Of a stretch of DNA of 64,000 bases, positions 17,969 to 25,951 are shown piece after piece. The notes under the pieces are model-generated. The model did no database searches and had not been told where the DNA came from. It worked only from the letters and a program-made list of their open reading frames with translations. How positions within the stretch are numbered: position 1 is the first letter of the stretch; the number at the start of each line of letters is the position of its first letter. The stretch is from Deltaproteobacteria bacterium (GTDB lineage: Bacteria > Myxococcota > JADLHZ01): positions 20,992-84,991 of the forward strand of contig JADLHZ010000123.1 of the NCBI GenBank assembly GCA_020848545.1. Direction: 5' to 3'. A program made the translations under genes and the position numbers.

Positions 17969-18735
17969 GCGCCTTGGTCCGCAGGCTCGGCGCGCCCGTG
18001 ACCTCCGCCGCAAGAGACGCCGGCGGCATGACGTTGATCGCCTGGCGTGCGTTGCGCGCGTTGTATCCCTTGAACATCGAGCGCGAAGAGCTCGTGCGGG
18101 CGATGTATAAATTCGGCTACATGTCGCTGCCGATCGTCGCGGTCACGGCGTTCTTCGCCGGCGGCATCATGGTGCTGCAAGCGGCGATGTACGTGGCCCA
18201 GTACGGCGCGTACACCTTCGTCGGTTGGGCCGCGGGCTTCGTCACGCTGCGCGAGATGGGCCCCTTGCTCATCGGCCTGATGTTCTCGGGCCGCGTCGGC
18301 GCCAACAACGCCGCCGAGCTCGCGACGATGACCATCACCGAGCAGGTCGACGCGCTCCGCGTGTTGGCGATCGATCCCTTCCGCTACCTCGTCGTGCCGC
18401 GGCTCTTTGCGATGATCGTGATGCTCTTCTGCCTGACGGCGATCGGCGACCTCGTGGCGATCGGCGGTGGCGCCTTGATCGCGCGCCTGGTGCTCGGCAT
18501 CGAGTTTCGCCTGTTCTTCGACAGCGTCAGCGCGATGGTGGTGATGGGCGATCTGACCATCGGGCTCGTGAAGTCCGCCGTCTTCGGCCTCGCGATCGGC
18601 GTCGTCTCGAGCCACTTCGGCCTCACGGTGAAGGGCGGCGCCCGCGGCGTCGGCCACGCCGTCAACGCTTGTGTCGTCGGCAACGCGATCCTGATCTTCG
18701 TCGTCGACTACTTCATCACGGCGCTCGGCACATGA
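17965..18735 (+). CDS. MlaE-family permease 1
   Basis: 256 residues, ATGA overlap with the ATPase gene. Five to six membrane segments (about 47-70, 75-95, 97-115, 145-175, 190-215 and 230-252). The MlaE coupling block is well preserved: LREMGPLLIGLMFSGRVGANNAAELATMTITEQVDAL (split here as seen around 93-128). The family moves phospholipids between the inner membrane and a periplasmic MCE protein. It is clearly different in sequence from the second permease that follows, arguing for a heterodimer rather than a recent duplication. Confidence 0.93.
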   Translation: MSALVRRLGAPVTSAARDAGGMTLIAWRALRALYPLNIEREELVRAMYKFGYMSLPIVAVTAFFAGGIMVLQAAMYVAQYGAYTFVGWAAGFVTLREMGPLLIGLMFSGRVGANNAAELATMTITEQVDALRVLAIDPFRYLVVPRLFAMIVMLFCLTAIGDLVAIGGGALIARLVLGIEFRLFFDSVSAMVVMGDLTIGLVKSAVFGLAIGVVSSHFGLTVKGGARGVGHAVNACVVGNAILIFVVDYFITALGT

Positions 18736-19520
18736 TCGCTTTGACGCAGCTGCTCGGCGCACAAACGATCTGGCTCTTCGAGCAGTTCCTCGGCCTACGC
18801 TCGCTGTTTTGGCGCACCGTGGCCTCGCTCCTGCGCCGCCGCTTCCGGCGCAGCGAAGTCATCGAGCATGCGTACAACTTCGCGAACAAGAGCCTGCTCT
18901 TCCTCTTCGTCACGATGGGCTTCGTCGGCATGATCATGGTCTTCCAAGCGTGCTTCCAGGCGCAGCGCTTGCTCGGCGACATGACGCTCATCGGCCCGGC
19001 CTTCTTGCAGCTCGTCATCCGCGAGTTCGCGCCGACGATCGGCGGCCTGATGATCGCCACGCGCGTCGGCGCCGGCATCGCCGCCGAGATCGGCAGCATG
19101 AACGTCACCGAGCAGATCGACGCCTTGCGCATGAACGGCGCCGATCCCGTCGATCACTTGGTGGCACCGCGCATCCTCGCCGGCGTGGTCACGATGTTGA
19201 GCCTCGGCATCTTCGGCGCGCTCTTCATGTTCCTCGTCGGCGGCGTGACGGCGAAGGCGGCGTTCTCGGTGCCCTACTCCACCTTCTTCAACATGGGCCT
19301 GATCAAGCCGCTCGACGTCATGTCGTTTCTGAACAAGTGCGTCGTCTACGGCTTCGTCATCCCGCTCGTCGCGGCGCACGCCGGCTTCGTCGCGCGCGGC
19401 GGCTCCGAGGGCGTCGGCTCGGCCACCACGCGCTCGGTCATCGAGTGCTCGCTGTGGATCCTGATGTTCGATCTCGGCATCGGCGCGTTCTACTTCATCC
19501 TGCAGCGGGCGATCGGGTGA
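18732..19520 (+). CDS. MlaE-family permease 2
   Basis: 262 residues from ATG 18732, which overlaps the stop of permease 1. Same family features: a basic cytoplasmic N-terminal helix (LLRRRFRRSEVIEHAY), segments at about 49-70, 78-100 and 145-185, and the coupling block REFAPTIGGLMIATRVGAGI followed by AEIGSMNVTEQIDALRMNG. Only about a third of residues appear shared with permease 1. Two unlike MlaE proteins flanked by two unlike ATPases suggest an ATPase-permease-permease-ATPase unit. Its stop overlaps the GTG of ATPase 2. Confidence 0.93.
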   Translation: MIALTQLLGAQTIWLFEQFLGLRSLFWRTVASLLRRRFRRSEVIEHAYNFANKSLLFLFVTMGFVGMIMVFQACFQAQRLLGDMTLIGPAFLQLVIREFAPTIGGLMIATRVGAGIAAEIGSMNVTEQIDALRMNGADPVDHLVAPRILAGVVTMLSLGIFGALFMFLVGGVTAKAAFSVPYSTFFNMGLIKPLDVMSFLNKCVVYGFVIPLVAAHAGFVARGGSEGVGSATTRSVIECSLWILMFDLGIGAFYFILQRAIG

Positions 19521-20257
19521 TCCGCTTCGAGCACATCAAGAAGTCGTTCGGCGAGAAGGTCGTGCTCGACGACGTCTCGTTCGACATCCCGAAGGGCCGC
19601 GTGCAGTTCGTCATCGGCATGTCGGGCACCGGCAAGAGCGTGCTCATGAAGCACCTCGTCGGCCTCTTGAAGCCGGACAGCGGCGACGTGTGGCTCGACG
19701 GCGAGAACATCACGCGCCTCACCGAGCGCGAGTTCTACCGGGTGCGCAAGAAGTGCGGCATGGTCTTTCAACACTCGACGCTCTTCGACTCGATGACCAT
19801 CCTCGAGAACATCGCCATGCCGATCCGCAAGCACTTCGCGCTCGACTCGAAGGCGGCGAACGCCCGCGCGATGGAGGCGCTCGAGCTCGTGCACCTGGGA
19901 AAAGAGGCGAAGCGCCTGCCACCGGAGCTCGGCGCCGGCGTGAGGAAGCGCGCCGCGATCGCCCGCGCCTTGGCGTTGAAGCCCGACTACTTGATCTACG
20001 ACGAGCCGACGACCGCGCTCGACCCCATCGCCGCGCGGCGCATCGACGGCCTCATCCGCGAGATGAGCGACAAGACGGGCGTCACCAGCTTGGTCGTCTC
20101 GCACGACGTGCGCAGCATCTTCGCCATCTCGGACTCGGTGGCGTTCCTCTATCGCTCGAAGCTGCAGTTCCTCGGCACGCCGGCGGAGCTGAAGGCGACG
20201 ACGGATCCCATCGTGAAGCAGTTCATCAACGGCCTCTCGCAGGGTCCGATCACGTGA
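19517..20257 (+). CDS. Mla-type ABC transporter ATPase 2 (MlaF-like, degenerate signature)
   Basis: 246 residues from GTG 19517 (GTGA overlap). Walker A GMSGTGKS (34-41), Q-loop MVFQHSTLF, Walker B LIYDEP (Asp162, Glu163), D-loop TALDP, and switch SHD with His196 intact. The ABC signature, ELSGGM in relatives, is ELGAGV (137-142), so the Ser and first Gly that contact the gamma phosphate are changed. In a heterodimer with ATPase 1, this defective signature would face the ATP site of ATPase 1 that lacks the His, giving one dead and one complete site. Confidence 0.93.
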   Translation: MIRFEHIKKSFGEKVVLDDVSFDIPKGRVQFVIGMSGTGKSVLMKHLVGLLKPDSGDVWLDGENITRLTEREFYRVRKKCGMVFQHSTLFDSMTILENIAMPIRKHFALDSKAANARAMEALELVHLGKEAKRLPPELGAGVRKRAAIARALALKPDYLIYDEPTTALDPIAARRIDGLIREMSDKTGVTSLVVSHDVRSIFAISDSVAFLYRSKLQFLGTPAELKATTDPIVKQFINGLSQGPIT

Positions 20258-20694
20258 GCCTGAGCTGGGGCGGCGTCGCGAGCTTCGTGTTCTTCAGCGT
20301 CTGGCCGGTGCCGGGCATCGTCGCCAGCATCCCGCTCGCGATCCTGAAGCTCGACTATCCGCCGCTCATCGTGCCGCTCGTGGCGACGCCCCTGGCGTTC
20401 ATTCAGGTGCTGCTCGTCGACGTCGCGTGGACGCAATTGCAACGCTGGAAGCCGGTGAGGAACGTGCTCGAGAAGAAGCGCTCGCCTCGCCTCGATCGCA
20501 TCCTGCAAAGTGGCGGCTCGTTTTGGCCGGTGTTTCTCGGCACCCCGTTTCTCGGCCCTGGGCTGGTCATGATCTTCATGCGCTACGCGAACATCTCGCT
20601 GAAGAAGGTGGGCGTGCCGATCTTCCTCTCGATCTTCGCGGTGGCGCTGGTGCTGACGGCGCTGTGCGTTTTCATCCCGGCCTGGTTCACCTAA
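20254..20694 (+). CDS. Small membrane protein at the end of the Mla-type operon
   Basis: 146 residues, GTG overlapping the ATPase 2 stop. Hydrophobic segments at about 6-26, 32-52, 85-105 and 118-142 with a basic loop (RWKPVRNVLEKKRSPRLDRILQ) between the second and third. The arrangement and the FLGTPFLGPG turn resemble the putative small multidrug export family, but the match is by eye and weak. Its coupling to the transporter suggests it is an accessory subunit. No MCE/MlaD domain is present in it. Confidence 0.75.
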   Translation: MSLSWGGVASFVFFSVWPVPGIVASIPLAILKLDYPPLIVPLVATPLAFIQVLLVDVAWTQLQRWKPVRNVLEKKRSPRLDRILQSGGSFWPVFLGTPFLGPGLVMIFMRYANISLKKVGVPIFLSIFAVALVLTALCVFIPAWFT

Positions 20695-20735
20695 TTCAAC
20701 TGGACGCCCGCGCGCGCAGGCCGCAAAATAGAAGG

Positions 20736-21734
20736 ATGCGCGCCGTCGTCCCGATCGTCCTTTGCCAGTGCTTGGCCGCGTGCAGCCTGCGCCCGCTCGT
20801 CGTCCCGATGCACGGCGGCGCCTTTGCGATGACCAAGCAGGACGGCTTCTCGCTCGTCGCCGACGCTGGCGCGTGGGATGGCTATCCGTCGGACTTGGAA
20901 GACATGGCGACGCCGGTCGCGGTGGAGCTGCGCAACGACACCGGCCGCGAGATCCGCTTCAAGCTCGCCGACGCGACGCTCACCGACGACAAGGGCCGCG
21001 CGTATCAGGCCTGGCGCGTCGAAGGCCCTGAAGATCGCGCCGGCCAGCCGCAGCCGAAGCAAGATCTCGGCGTCGAGCCCGAGGACGCGCCGAGCGAGCA
21101 GCCGTCGTCGCAGCCGTCGAAGTCGAAGACACCGACCGAGTGGCCAGCGCCGCCCGCCGCTACAAAGGTGCAATCGATCGACTCGGACGGCGCGCCCGCC
21201 GCGCCTGTGCCAGCCGTCTATCATCCGGGCGAAGACGCGCTGATCACGCCGGCTGCGCGCGGACCCGGTGCGCCGCCACGCTTCGGTGGCTACCGGCCTC
21301 CTGGCGGCGGTTACCGGCCCGGCGGGGGCTATCGTGCGCCCGGCGGTTATCGCGGCCCTGGACACTACCGGGGTCCCAACGTTTATCGGGGTCCCGGCGT
21401 CTACGTCGGCCCGCGCGTGTACGTTGGCCCGAGCTACTCTCCTTATTACTACTCGCCCTGGTACTCGGGCTGGAGCTTCGGCTGGGGCGGCGGCTACTAC
21501 GGCAACTATTACGGCGGGTACTACCGAGGCTCGCCGCCGCCGCGTTATGACGACGTCGCGCGCCTGGCGATCAAAGACACGTTGATCGAGCCAGGCGGCG
21601 TCACCCGCGGCTTCATCTACTTCGAGCGCGCGACCGACGTCGCCGAGTCACTCACGCTGCACGTGCCGCTGCGCGATGCCAGCACGAATGAAGTCGTGTC
21701 CGAGCTGAAGGCAGTGTTCATCGTTCAGCGCTAG
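20736..21734 (+). CDS. Lipoprotein with Gly/Tyr-rich low-complexity region
   Basis: 332 residues from ATG 20736. Signal MRAVVPIVLCQCLAAC (Cys16 lipidated). Residues about 40-95 form a beta-rich domain (VAVELRNDTGREIRFKL); a Pro/Ser/Lys linker follows; about 190-270 is a Gly-Tyr-Arg-Pro run (GGYRPPGGGYRPGGGYR and later YYSPWYSGW); and a second beta domain ends the protein (VTRGFIYFERA to AVFIVQR). The Gly/Tyr section resembles those of surface-exposed or aggregating lipoproteins. A promoter-like CAAAAT (20724-20729) sits six bases before the ATG. Its stop codon shares CTAG with the convergent gene. Confidence 0.8.
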   Translation: MRAVVPIVLCQCLAACSLRPLVVPMHGGAFAMTKQDGFSLVADAGAWDGYPSDLEDMATPVAVELRNDTGREIRFKLADATLTDDKGRAYQAWRVEGPEDRAGQPQPKQDLGVEPEDAPSEQPSSQPSKSKTPTEWPAPPAATKVQSIDSDGAPAAPVPAVYHPGEDALITPAARGPGAPPRFGGYRPPGGGYRPGGGYRAPGGYRGPGHYRGPNVYRGPGVYVGPRVYVGPSYSPYYYSPWYSGWSFGWGGGYYGNYYGGYYRGSPPPRYDDVARLAIKDTLIEPGGVTRGFIYFERATDVAESLTLHVPLRDASTNEVVSELKAVFIVQR

Positions 21735-22552
21735 GCGATCCCGGCGCGCGGGCCGATCATCTTGAACCCAGGCACCGGCGAGCGATCGATACGCACGAGC
21801 GACCGCTCCTCGATGAGCTGCCACGGCTCGTCAGTCATCACCTCGGACGCGATCAAGATCGCGCGGCGGCCGCTCGACCACGGCGTCTCGACGACGGCGC
21901 CGGTCTCTTCCGACACCCGCCGGCTGACCAGGGGATCGCCGGCGCTGCGCTCGAGCAAGTAAAGCGAGCGGCCGAAGCGGTGCGCGTAGCAAGTCTCGCC
22001 GTTCGACATCAGGAAGTTCACCGAGCCGAACGCTTCGCCACGCGCCGTCATCTCATCGCACGCCTTGCGCAAGACATCGTCGAAGCGCGCATCGGGCACG
22101 TTCAGCTCGCACGCCGCGGCGTCGAGGCGGCTCAGCAAGAAGGCGAGCAAGATCTCGCTGTCTGTCTCGCCCTGGCGTTCGGCGAGGCGCGCTGGCGAGC
22201 ACTGCCGCGCGAGCCAATCGACGTCGACGATGGTGCCGTTGTGGCAGAACACCCAGCTCCCGCGCACGAAGGGATGCGTATTCCGGTGCGAGAGCTCGCC
22301 GATCGTCCGCTTGCGCACGTGCGCGACCATCGACACGCCGCGCGAGCCGAGCGCCACCTCGTGAAAGCGCGAATCGGTGTCGGCGCACTCCGCGGCCTTC
22401 TCGACGTGCCAGCCGACGGAATGGGCGAAGACGGCGAGGCCCCAGCCGTGCGGATGCTCGCGCGAGAGCGCACAAAGGCTCTTCGGGGCCTCTCGGAGAA
22501 TCATCCGATACTCGACGGCTTCGTTCGAAAAGATCCCGAGCAAGCGGCACAT
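21731..22552 (-). CDS. Class II glutamine amidotransferase (YafJ type)
   Basis: 273 residues from ATG 22552; the start is fixed by the catalytic Cys at position 2 (MCRLLGIFS), which becomes the N-terminal nucleophile after Met removal. Other family landmarks: HPHGWGLAVF, VAHVRKRTIGELSHRNTHPF and FCHNGTI (oxyanion Asn/Gly). It would hydrolyse glutamine and pass ammonia to an acceptor, but no synthetase domain follows; free-standing proteins of this family have no firm acceptor. Divergent from the gene at 22705 and convergent with the lipoprotein, sharing CTAG as both stops. Confidence 0.9.
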   Translation of the reverse strand: MCRLLGIFSNEAVEYRMILREAPKSLCALSREHPHGWGLAVFAHSVGWHVEKAAECADTDSRFHEVALGSRGVSMVAHVRKRTIGELSHRNTHPFVRGSWVFCHNGTIVDVDWLARQCSPARLAERQGETDSEILLAFLLSRLDAAACELNVPDARFDDVLRKACDEMTARGEAFGSVNFLMSNGETCYAHRFGRSLYLLERSAGDPLVSRRVSEETGAVVETPWSSGRRAILIASEVMTDEPWQLIEERSLVRIDRSPVPGFKMIGPRAGIA

Positions 22553-22624
22553 GCGTGGTGAGCCGTAGTGTAACGTGCTGCGGCAAAAAAGGCAGAAAAA
22601 CGTTGCCTCGTATCCACTTTTGTC

Positions 22625-22641
22625 GTGCTTAGTGGTGCTTA
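22625..22641. repeat. Direct repeat GTGCTTA x2, 10-bp period
   Basis: GTGCTTA occurs at 22625-22631 and 22635-22641, one helical turn apart, in the 152-base spacer between the divergent genes at 22552 and 22705. Same-face direct heptamers of this kind are typical of response-regulator sites; the assignment is inference only. The rest of the spacer shows no clear promoter. Confidence 0.3.
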
Positions 22642-22704
22642 ACGTCAACTTTCGTGGACGTCACGAGCCTCCCTGCCGAGAACGATGGTGGAGGCCAGGA
22701 CCCC

Positions 22705-23472
22705 ATGAGCGAACCCATCGGAAAGTACAACCACTACTTCACTGCGACCCGCGGTTTTGACGGCAGCGTCACCGCCGAAATTTTCACCATCAAGGTGGAC
22801 CCGAGCACGCAAGCGACGATCTTCGACAAGCGGACGAAGACCTACGAGAACGCGGCCGTGGCTGCCTACGACCTGACGTGCTGCGAAGGCATCCCGGTCA
22901 CGGCCGATGCGCTCGACAAAGCTGCGCCGGTGCCCTACGGCCCGCCGCCGCTCGACGCCGGTCAACAGGCCGCGCTGAAGGCGATGGAGCCGCCGAAGAC
23001 GAAGGCCGAGAAGAAGAAAGACGAGCCGAAGACGGCAGCGCCAAAGAAGGCCGGTACGGTCGTTCGCATGCCGCGCCAAGAGCACATCGAGAACGCGTCG
23101 AAGGTGTTCGCGCTGAAGAAGACCGACATCGGCCCGATGGCCGTGAAGACCGGCGAGCTGCAGACCGCGCTCGCGAGCCTGATCAAGAAGGGCGTCATCG
23201 CGGGCGACCTCGGCAAGACCGGCCCGGCCAAGAACGGCATCGACAAGGACTTCGGCGGCAAGACCATGCACGCCTACAACGCGGCCGTTGCCGCAGTGAT
23301 GAAGAAGTACCCGAACACGAAGTCGACCGAGCTCGTCGCGGCGATCATCAAGCTCGACCAAGAGCCCGTCGCGCAGGCGCCGGAAGTGAAGAAGGTCGAA
23401 CCGAAGAAGATCGACCCGAAGAAGCCGATCCCGGTGAAGCCCGTCATCCTCAAGAAGACCGGGACGCACTAG
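22705..23472 (+). CDS. Conserved-looking protein of unknown function
   Basis: 255 residues from ATG 22705 (GGAGG 22690-22694; an upstream GTG at 22654 lacks such a site). Residues 1-75 form a compact domain (YNHYFTATRGFDGSVTAEIFTIKVD), then a Lys/Pro/Ala-rich linker to about 118, a helical domain at about 125-215 (HIENASKVFALKKTD; AVKTGELQTALASLIKKGV), and a Lys/Pro-rich tail. No signal peptide; the basic linkers could bind nucleic acid or another polyanion, but I recognise no family. Monocistronic, followed by a hairpin terminator. Confidence 0.7.
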   Translation: MSEPIGKYNHYFTATRGFDGSVTAEIFTIKVDPSTQATIFDKRTKTYENAAVAAYDLTCCEGIPVTADALDKAAPVPYGPPPLDAGQQAALKAMEPPKTKAEKKKDEPKTAAPKKAGTVVRMPRQEHIENASKVFALKKTDIGPMAVKTGELQTALASLIKKGVIAGDLGKTGPAKNGIDKDFGGKTMHAYNAAVAAVMKKYPNTKSTELVAAIIKLDQEPVAQAPEVKKVEPKKIDPKKPIPVKPVILKKTGTH

Positions 23473-23492
23473 CCCTCGTCGCTGCGCTCCGC

Positions 23493-23514
23493 CGGCATGC
23501 AGAATCGCATGCCG
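23493..23514. terminator. Bidirectional hairpin terminator candidate
   Basis: Perfect 8-bp stem CGGCATGC / GCATGCCG with loop AGAATC. It lies between the convergent gene ends at 23472 (+) and 23546 (-). No long T-run follows, as is common in high-GC genomes. Confidence 0.6.
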
Positions 23515-23545
23515 ATCGGGCTCGTATTGTTCATGGCCGTCCGTT

Positions 23546-24616
23546 TCACGGACAGCCCGCTTCCGCCCCCACGTAAGTCGACGCCGGCCGAATCAAGCGC
23601 CCCGTCCGCCGCTGCTCTGCCACATGCGCGAGCCACCCAGCTGTCCGCCCGCACGCAAACATCGGTGAAAACGCCGCGCGATCGATCCCGACCGCGTCGA
23701 GCAAGACCGCCGTGTAGAACTCGACGTTCACGTCGAGCGAACGGTCCGGATACTTCGCCTTCAACGCCTTCCTCGCGACACCTTCGACGGCGCGCGCGAG
23801 CGTCAGCCGCGGCGAATCCTTGCCGAGCGCTTTGGTCGCCGCTTCGAGCACCGCCGCCCGCGGATCGCGCGTCTTGTAGACGCGGTGGCCCATGCCCATG
23901 ATGCGGCGGCCGGCGGCGATCTCGCCGTCGATCCACGCCTCCGCCCGCTCCGGCGTACCGATGGCGTCGAGCATGTCGAGCACCGGCCCGGGCGCCCCGC
24001 CATGCAACGGGCCCTTCAGCGCGCCGATCGCCGCGACGACGGCCGACACCGCGTCGGAGCCGGTCGATGCCACGACGCGCGCGGCGAAAGTAGACGCGTT
24101 CATGCCGTGGTCGCAGACCGTGACGAGGTAGCGCTCGAGGCCTCGGGCCGCCAGAGGGTCGTGCGCGCCGGTCATCATTCGGTGCAGATCAGCGGCGTGC
24201 GCGAGCGAGGGATCCGGTGCCAGCACGGGCTCGCCGCGCGCGCGCCGATACCACTGCGCCGTTGCCACCGAGGTCGCCGCGAGCAGCTCGAACGCGGTCT
24301 CGAGCTCGGTGTCTGTCTCGGACAGCGTCGCCAGCGCCGCGCGCAACGCGTCCATGCCGTTCGCGGCCACGGGCGCGCTCAGCCGCCTCGCCACCCGCAC
24401 CCGCGCCGCCGCGAGCCGCTCCTTCACCTGCGCCTCGGTCGTCGCAAGGCCGGCCGCCGTGAACAACCGCGCGGTCGCCGCCTCGAAGCTCGCGCTTTCG
24501 CCGAGCGCTTCGACGTCGGCGCCCGCGATGACGAGCACGCCTTCGTCGCCGCGCACGTCCGAGAGCGCCGTTTCTGCTGCGACCACACCTTCGAGGCCAT
24601 TTGCTGTTGCTTTCAT
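23546..24616 (-). CDS. Citrate synthase paralogue
   Basis: 356 residues from ATG 24616. Citrate synthase C-terminal block is clear: MNASTFAARVVAST, GALKGPLHGGAP (catalytic His), GMGHRVYKTRDPRA (second His), and NVEFYTAVLLDAVGI, where most enzymes have NVDFY, so the catalytic Asp position holds Glu. The N-terminal part is shorter than in the hexameric GltA type and fits the dimeric type II/2-methylcitrate group. Function: condensation of oxaloacetate with acetyl- or propionyl-CoA. Starts 24 bases from the divergent paralogue, so both probably share one control region. Confidence 0.9.
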   Translation of the reverse strand: MKATANGLEGVVAAETALSDVRGDEGVLVIAGADVEALGESASFEAATARLFTAAGLATTEAQVKERLAAARVRVARRLSAPVAANGMDALRAALATLSETDTELETAFELLAATSVATAQWYRRARGEPVLAPDPSLAHAADLHRMMTGAHDPLAARGLERYLVTVCDHGMNASTFAARVVASTGSDAVSAVVAAIGALKGPLHGGAPGPVLDMLDAIGTPERAEAWIDGEIAAGRRIMGMGHRVYKTRDPRAAVLEAATKALGKDSPRLTLARAVEGVARKALKAKYPDRSLDVNVEFYTAVLLDAVGIDRAAFSPMFACGRTAGWLAHVAEQRRTGRLIRPASTYVGAEAGCP

Positions 24617-24640
24617 GCGCTGAGTGTTAAACCTCGGCTT

Positions 24641-25891
24641 ATGGTTGATCAACGTAGATTCGACAATCAACGTAAGACCATCTCGGCCAAGGAAGCGGCG
24701 CGGCGTATGGGCGTGCAGGTGCGAACGCTCTACGCTTACGCCGCGCGCGGCCTCCTGCGCAGCCTGCCCCGCCAGCGCGGCCTCGCCCACGACTACCTCT
24801 TGGACGACGTCGAGCGGCTCATCGCGCGCAAGCGGGCGCACTCTGGGCACACCGTCGCAGCGGCCGGTGCGCTGCGCTGGGGCGAGCCGGTGCTCGAGAC
24901 GGCGATCAGCGACATCGACACGCGCGGGCCGATCTACCGTGAGCATGCCGCGGTCGCCCTCGCCCGCGCCGGCGTCTCGTTCGAGCGGACGGCCGAGCTC
25001 TTGTGGACCGGCGTGCTTCCGCGCGCCGAGCCCGCCTGGCCGCGCGACGCCAGCTTGCTGCGCCGAGTCCCGCGCGCGAAGGCTCCAGGCACGCTGGCCG
25101 CGCTCACGCATACCCTCGCCGCGCTCGGCAGCGACGACGACACGCGCCTCGGCGAGCCGGAAGCGGCGACGCTGGCGTTCACCCGCGCGCTCGTGCCGGT
25201 GCTCGCCGCGTCCGTCGGGGCGAACGCGGCGCGGGCGTTCGCCGGCTCCAACGTCGCGGCGATCCTGCTGCGCGCGCTCGGCGGCGATACCAGCGTAAAG
25301 GCCGAGCGTCTCTGTCACAGCGCGCTGGTGCTCACCGCCGATCACGAGCTCAACGCCTCGACCTTCGCCGCGCGCGTCGCAGCCTCTGCCGGCGCCGACA
25401 TCTACGCATGCCTCACCGCGGCCGCTGCCGTCGCGTCGGGGCCGGAGCACGTCGGCCACGCGCGCCGCGTCGAGGCGATGATCGACGAGATGCCCTCGCC
25501 GAAGGACGCGCGGCGCGTGCTGCTCGCGAGGATCGCCCGCGGCGAAGCGATCCCAGGCTTCGGCCATCGCATCTATACAAAGGGCGACCCGCGCGCGGCG
25601 CCGCTCTTCGAAGGGGCGAAGGCGCTCGCCCCAAAGAACCCGCGCGTGCAGAAGGTCTTCGCGGCGATCGCCGCGATGGAAGATCTCGGCCGCGAGCCGC
25701 CGACCGTCGACCCCGCGCTCGTCGCCACCGGCGCGGCGCTCGGTCTACTGCCCGGCGCAAGCACCCTGCTCTTCGCGCTCGGCCGCACCGCCGGTTGGAT
25801 CGCGCACGTGCTCGAGCAGCGCCGCGCAGGCTACCTGGTACGGCCGCGCGCGCGCTACGTGCCACTTGACCCGGGAACTTCACCGGAATAG
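24641..25891 (+). CDS. Citrate synthase-like protein with MerR-like HTH N-terminus
   Basis: 416 residues from ATG 24641. Residues about 14-40 (ISAKEAARRMGVQVRTLYAYAARGLL) form a MerR-type winged-helix DNA-binding head, followed by YLLDDVERL. Residues about 90-410 are a citrate synthase fold: HELNASTFAARVAASAG, GPEHVGHARR in place of GPLHGGA, GFGHRIYTKGDPRA, and GRTAGWIAHVLEQ. Both catalytic His are in place, but NVDFY is replaced by a TVDPA-like sequence. It may bind DNA and sense acetyl-CoA or a similar metabolite, possibly controlling itself and the divergent paralogue. Ends 60 bases before ompH. Confidence 0.9.
   Translation: MVDQRRFDNQRKTISAKEAARRMGVQVRTLYAYAARGLLRSLPRQRGLAHDYLLDDVERLIARKRAHSGHTVAAAGALRWGEPVLETAISDIDTRGPIYREHAAVALARAGVSFERTAELLWTGVLPRAEPAWPRDASLLRRVPRAKAPGTLAALTHTLAALGSDDDTRLGEPEAATLAFTRALVPVLAASVGANAARAFAGSNVAAILLRALGGDTSVKAERLCHSALVLTADHELNASTFAARVAASAGADIYACLTAAAAVASGPEHVGHARRVEAMIDEMPSPKDARRVLLARIARGEAIPGFGHRIYTKGDPRAAPLFEGAKALAPKNPRVQKVFAAIAAMEDLGREPPTVDPALVATGAALGLLPGASTLLFALGRTAGWIAHVLEQRRAGYLVRPRARYVPLDPGTSPE
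24644..24674. promoter_or_regulatory. Palindrome GTTGATCAAC plus direct repeat ATCAACGTA at the divergent citrate-synthase starts
   Basis: GTTGATCAAC is a perfect 10-bp palindrome at 24644-24653. ATCAACGTA occurs at 24648-24656 and again at 24666-24674 (18-bp period). They lie within the first codons of the HTH-citrate synthase, 28-58 bases from the divergent ATG. Because they encode DQR and NQR they could be coincidental coding repeats; an autoregulatory operator is the alternative. Confidence 0.35.
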
Positions 25892-25920
25892 ACGCGTCGC
25901 GCCGTTGGTTCCGACCCCGT

Positions 25921-25938
25921 TCGGAGCAGCGGCTCCGA
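25921..25938 (+). promoter_or_regulatory. Leader hairpin upstream of the Skp gene
   Basis: Stem TCGGAGC / GCTCCGA (7 bp) with loop AGCG, ending just before the strong ribosome site AAAGGAG (25941-25947). No T-run follows, so it is more likely a leader structure or mRNA end protector than a terminator of the preceding gene. Confidence 0.35.
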
Positions 25939-25951
25939 CCAAAGGAGATCC

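Noticed and set aside
24617..25567. An N-terminal extension of the citrate synthase at 23546-24616 (minus), running back to 25567
   Set aside because: It is antisense to the HTH-citrate synthase; the homologous protein begins at the ATG at 24616.
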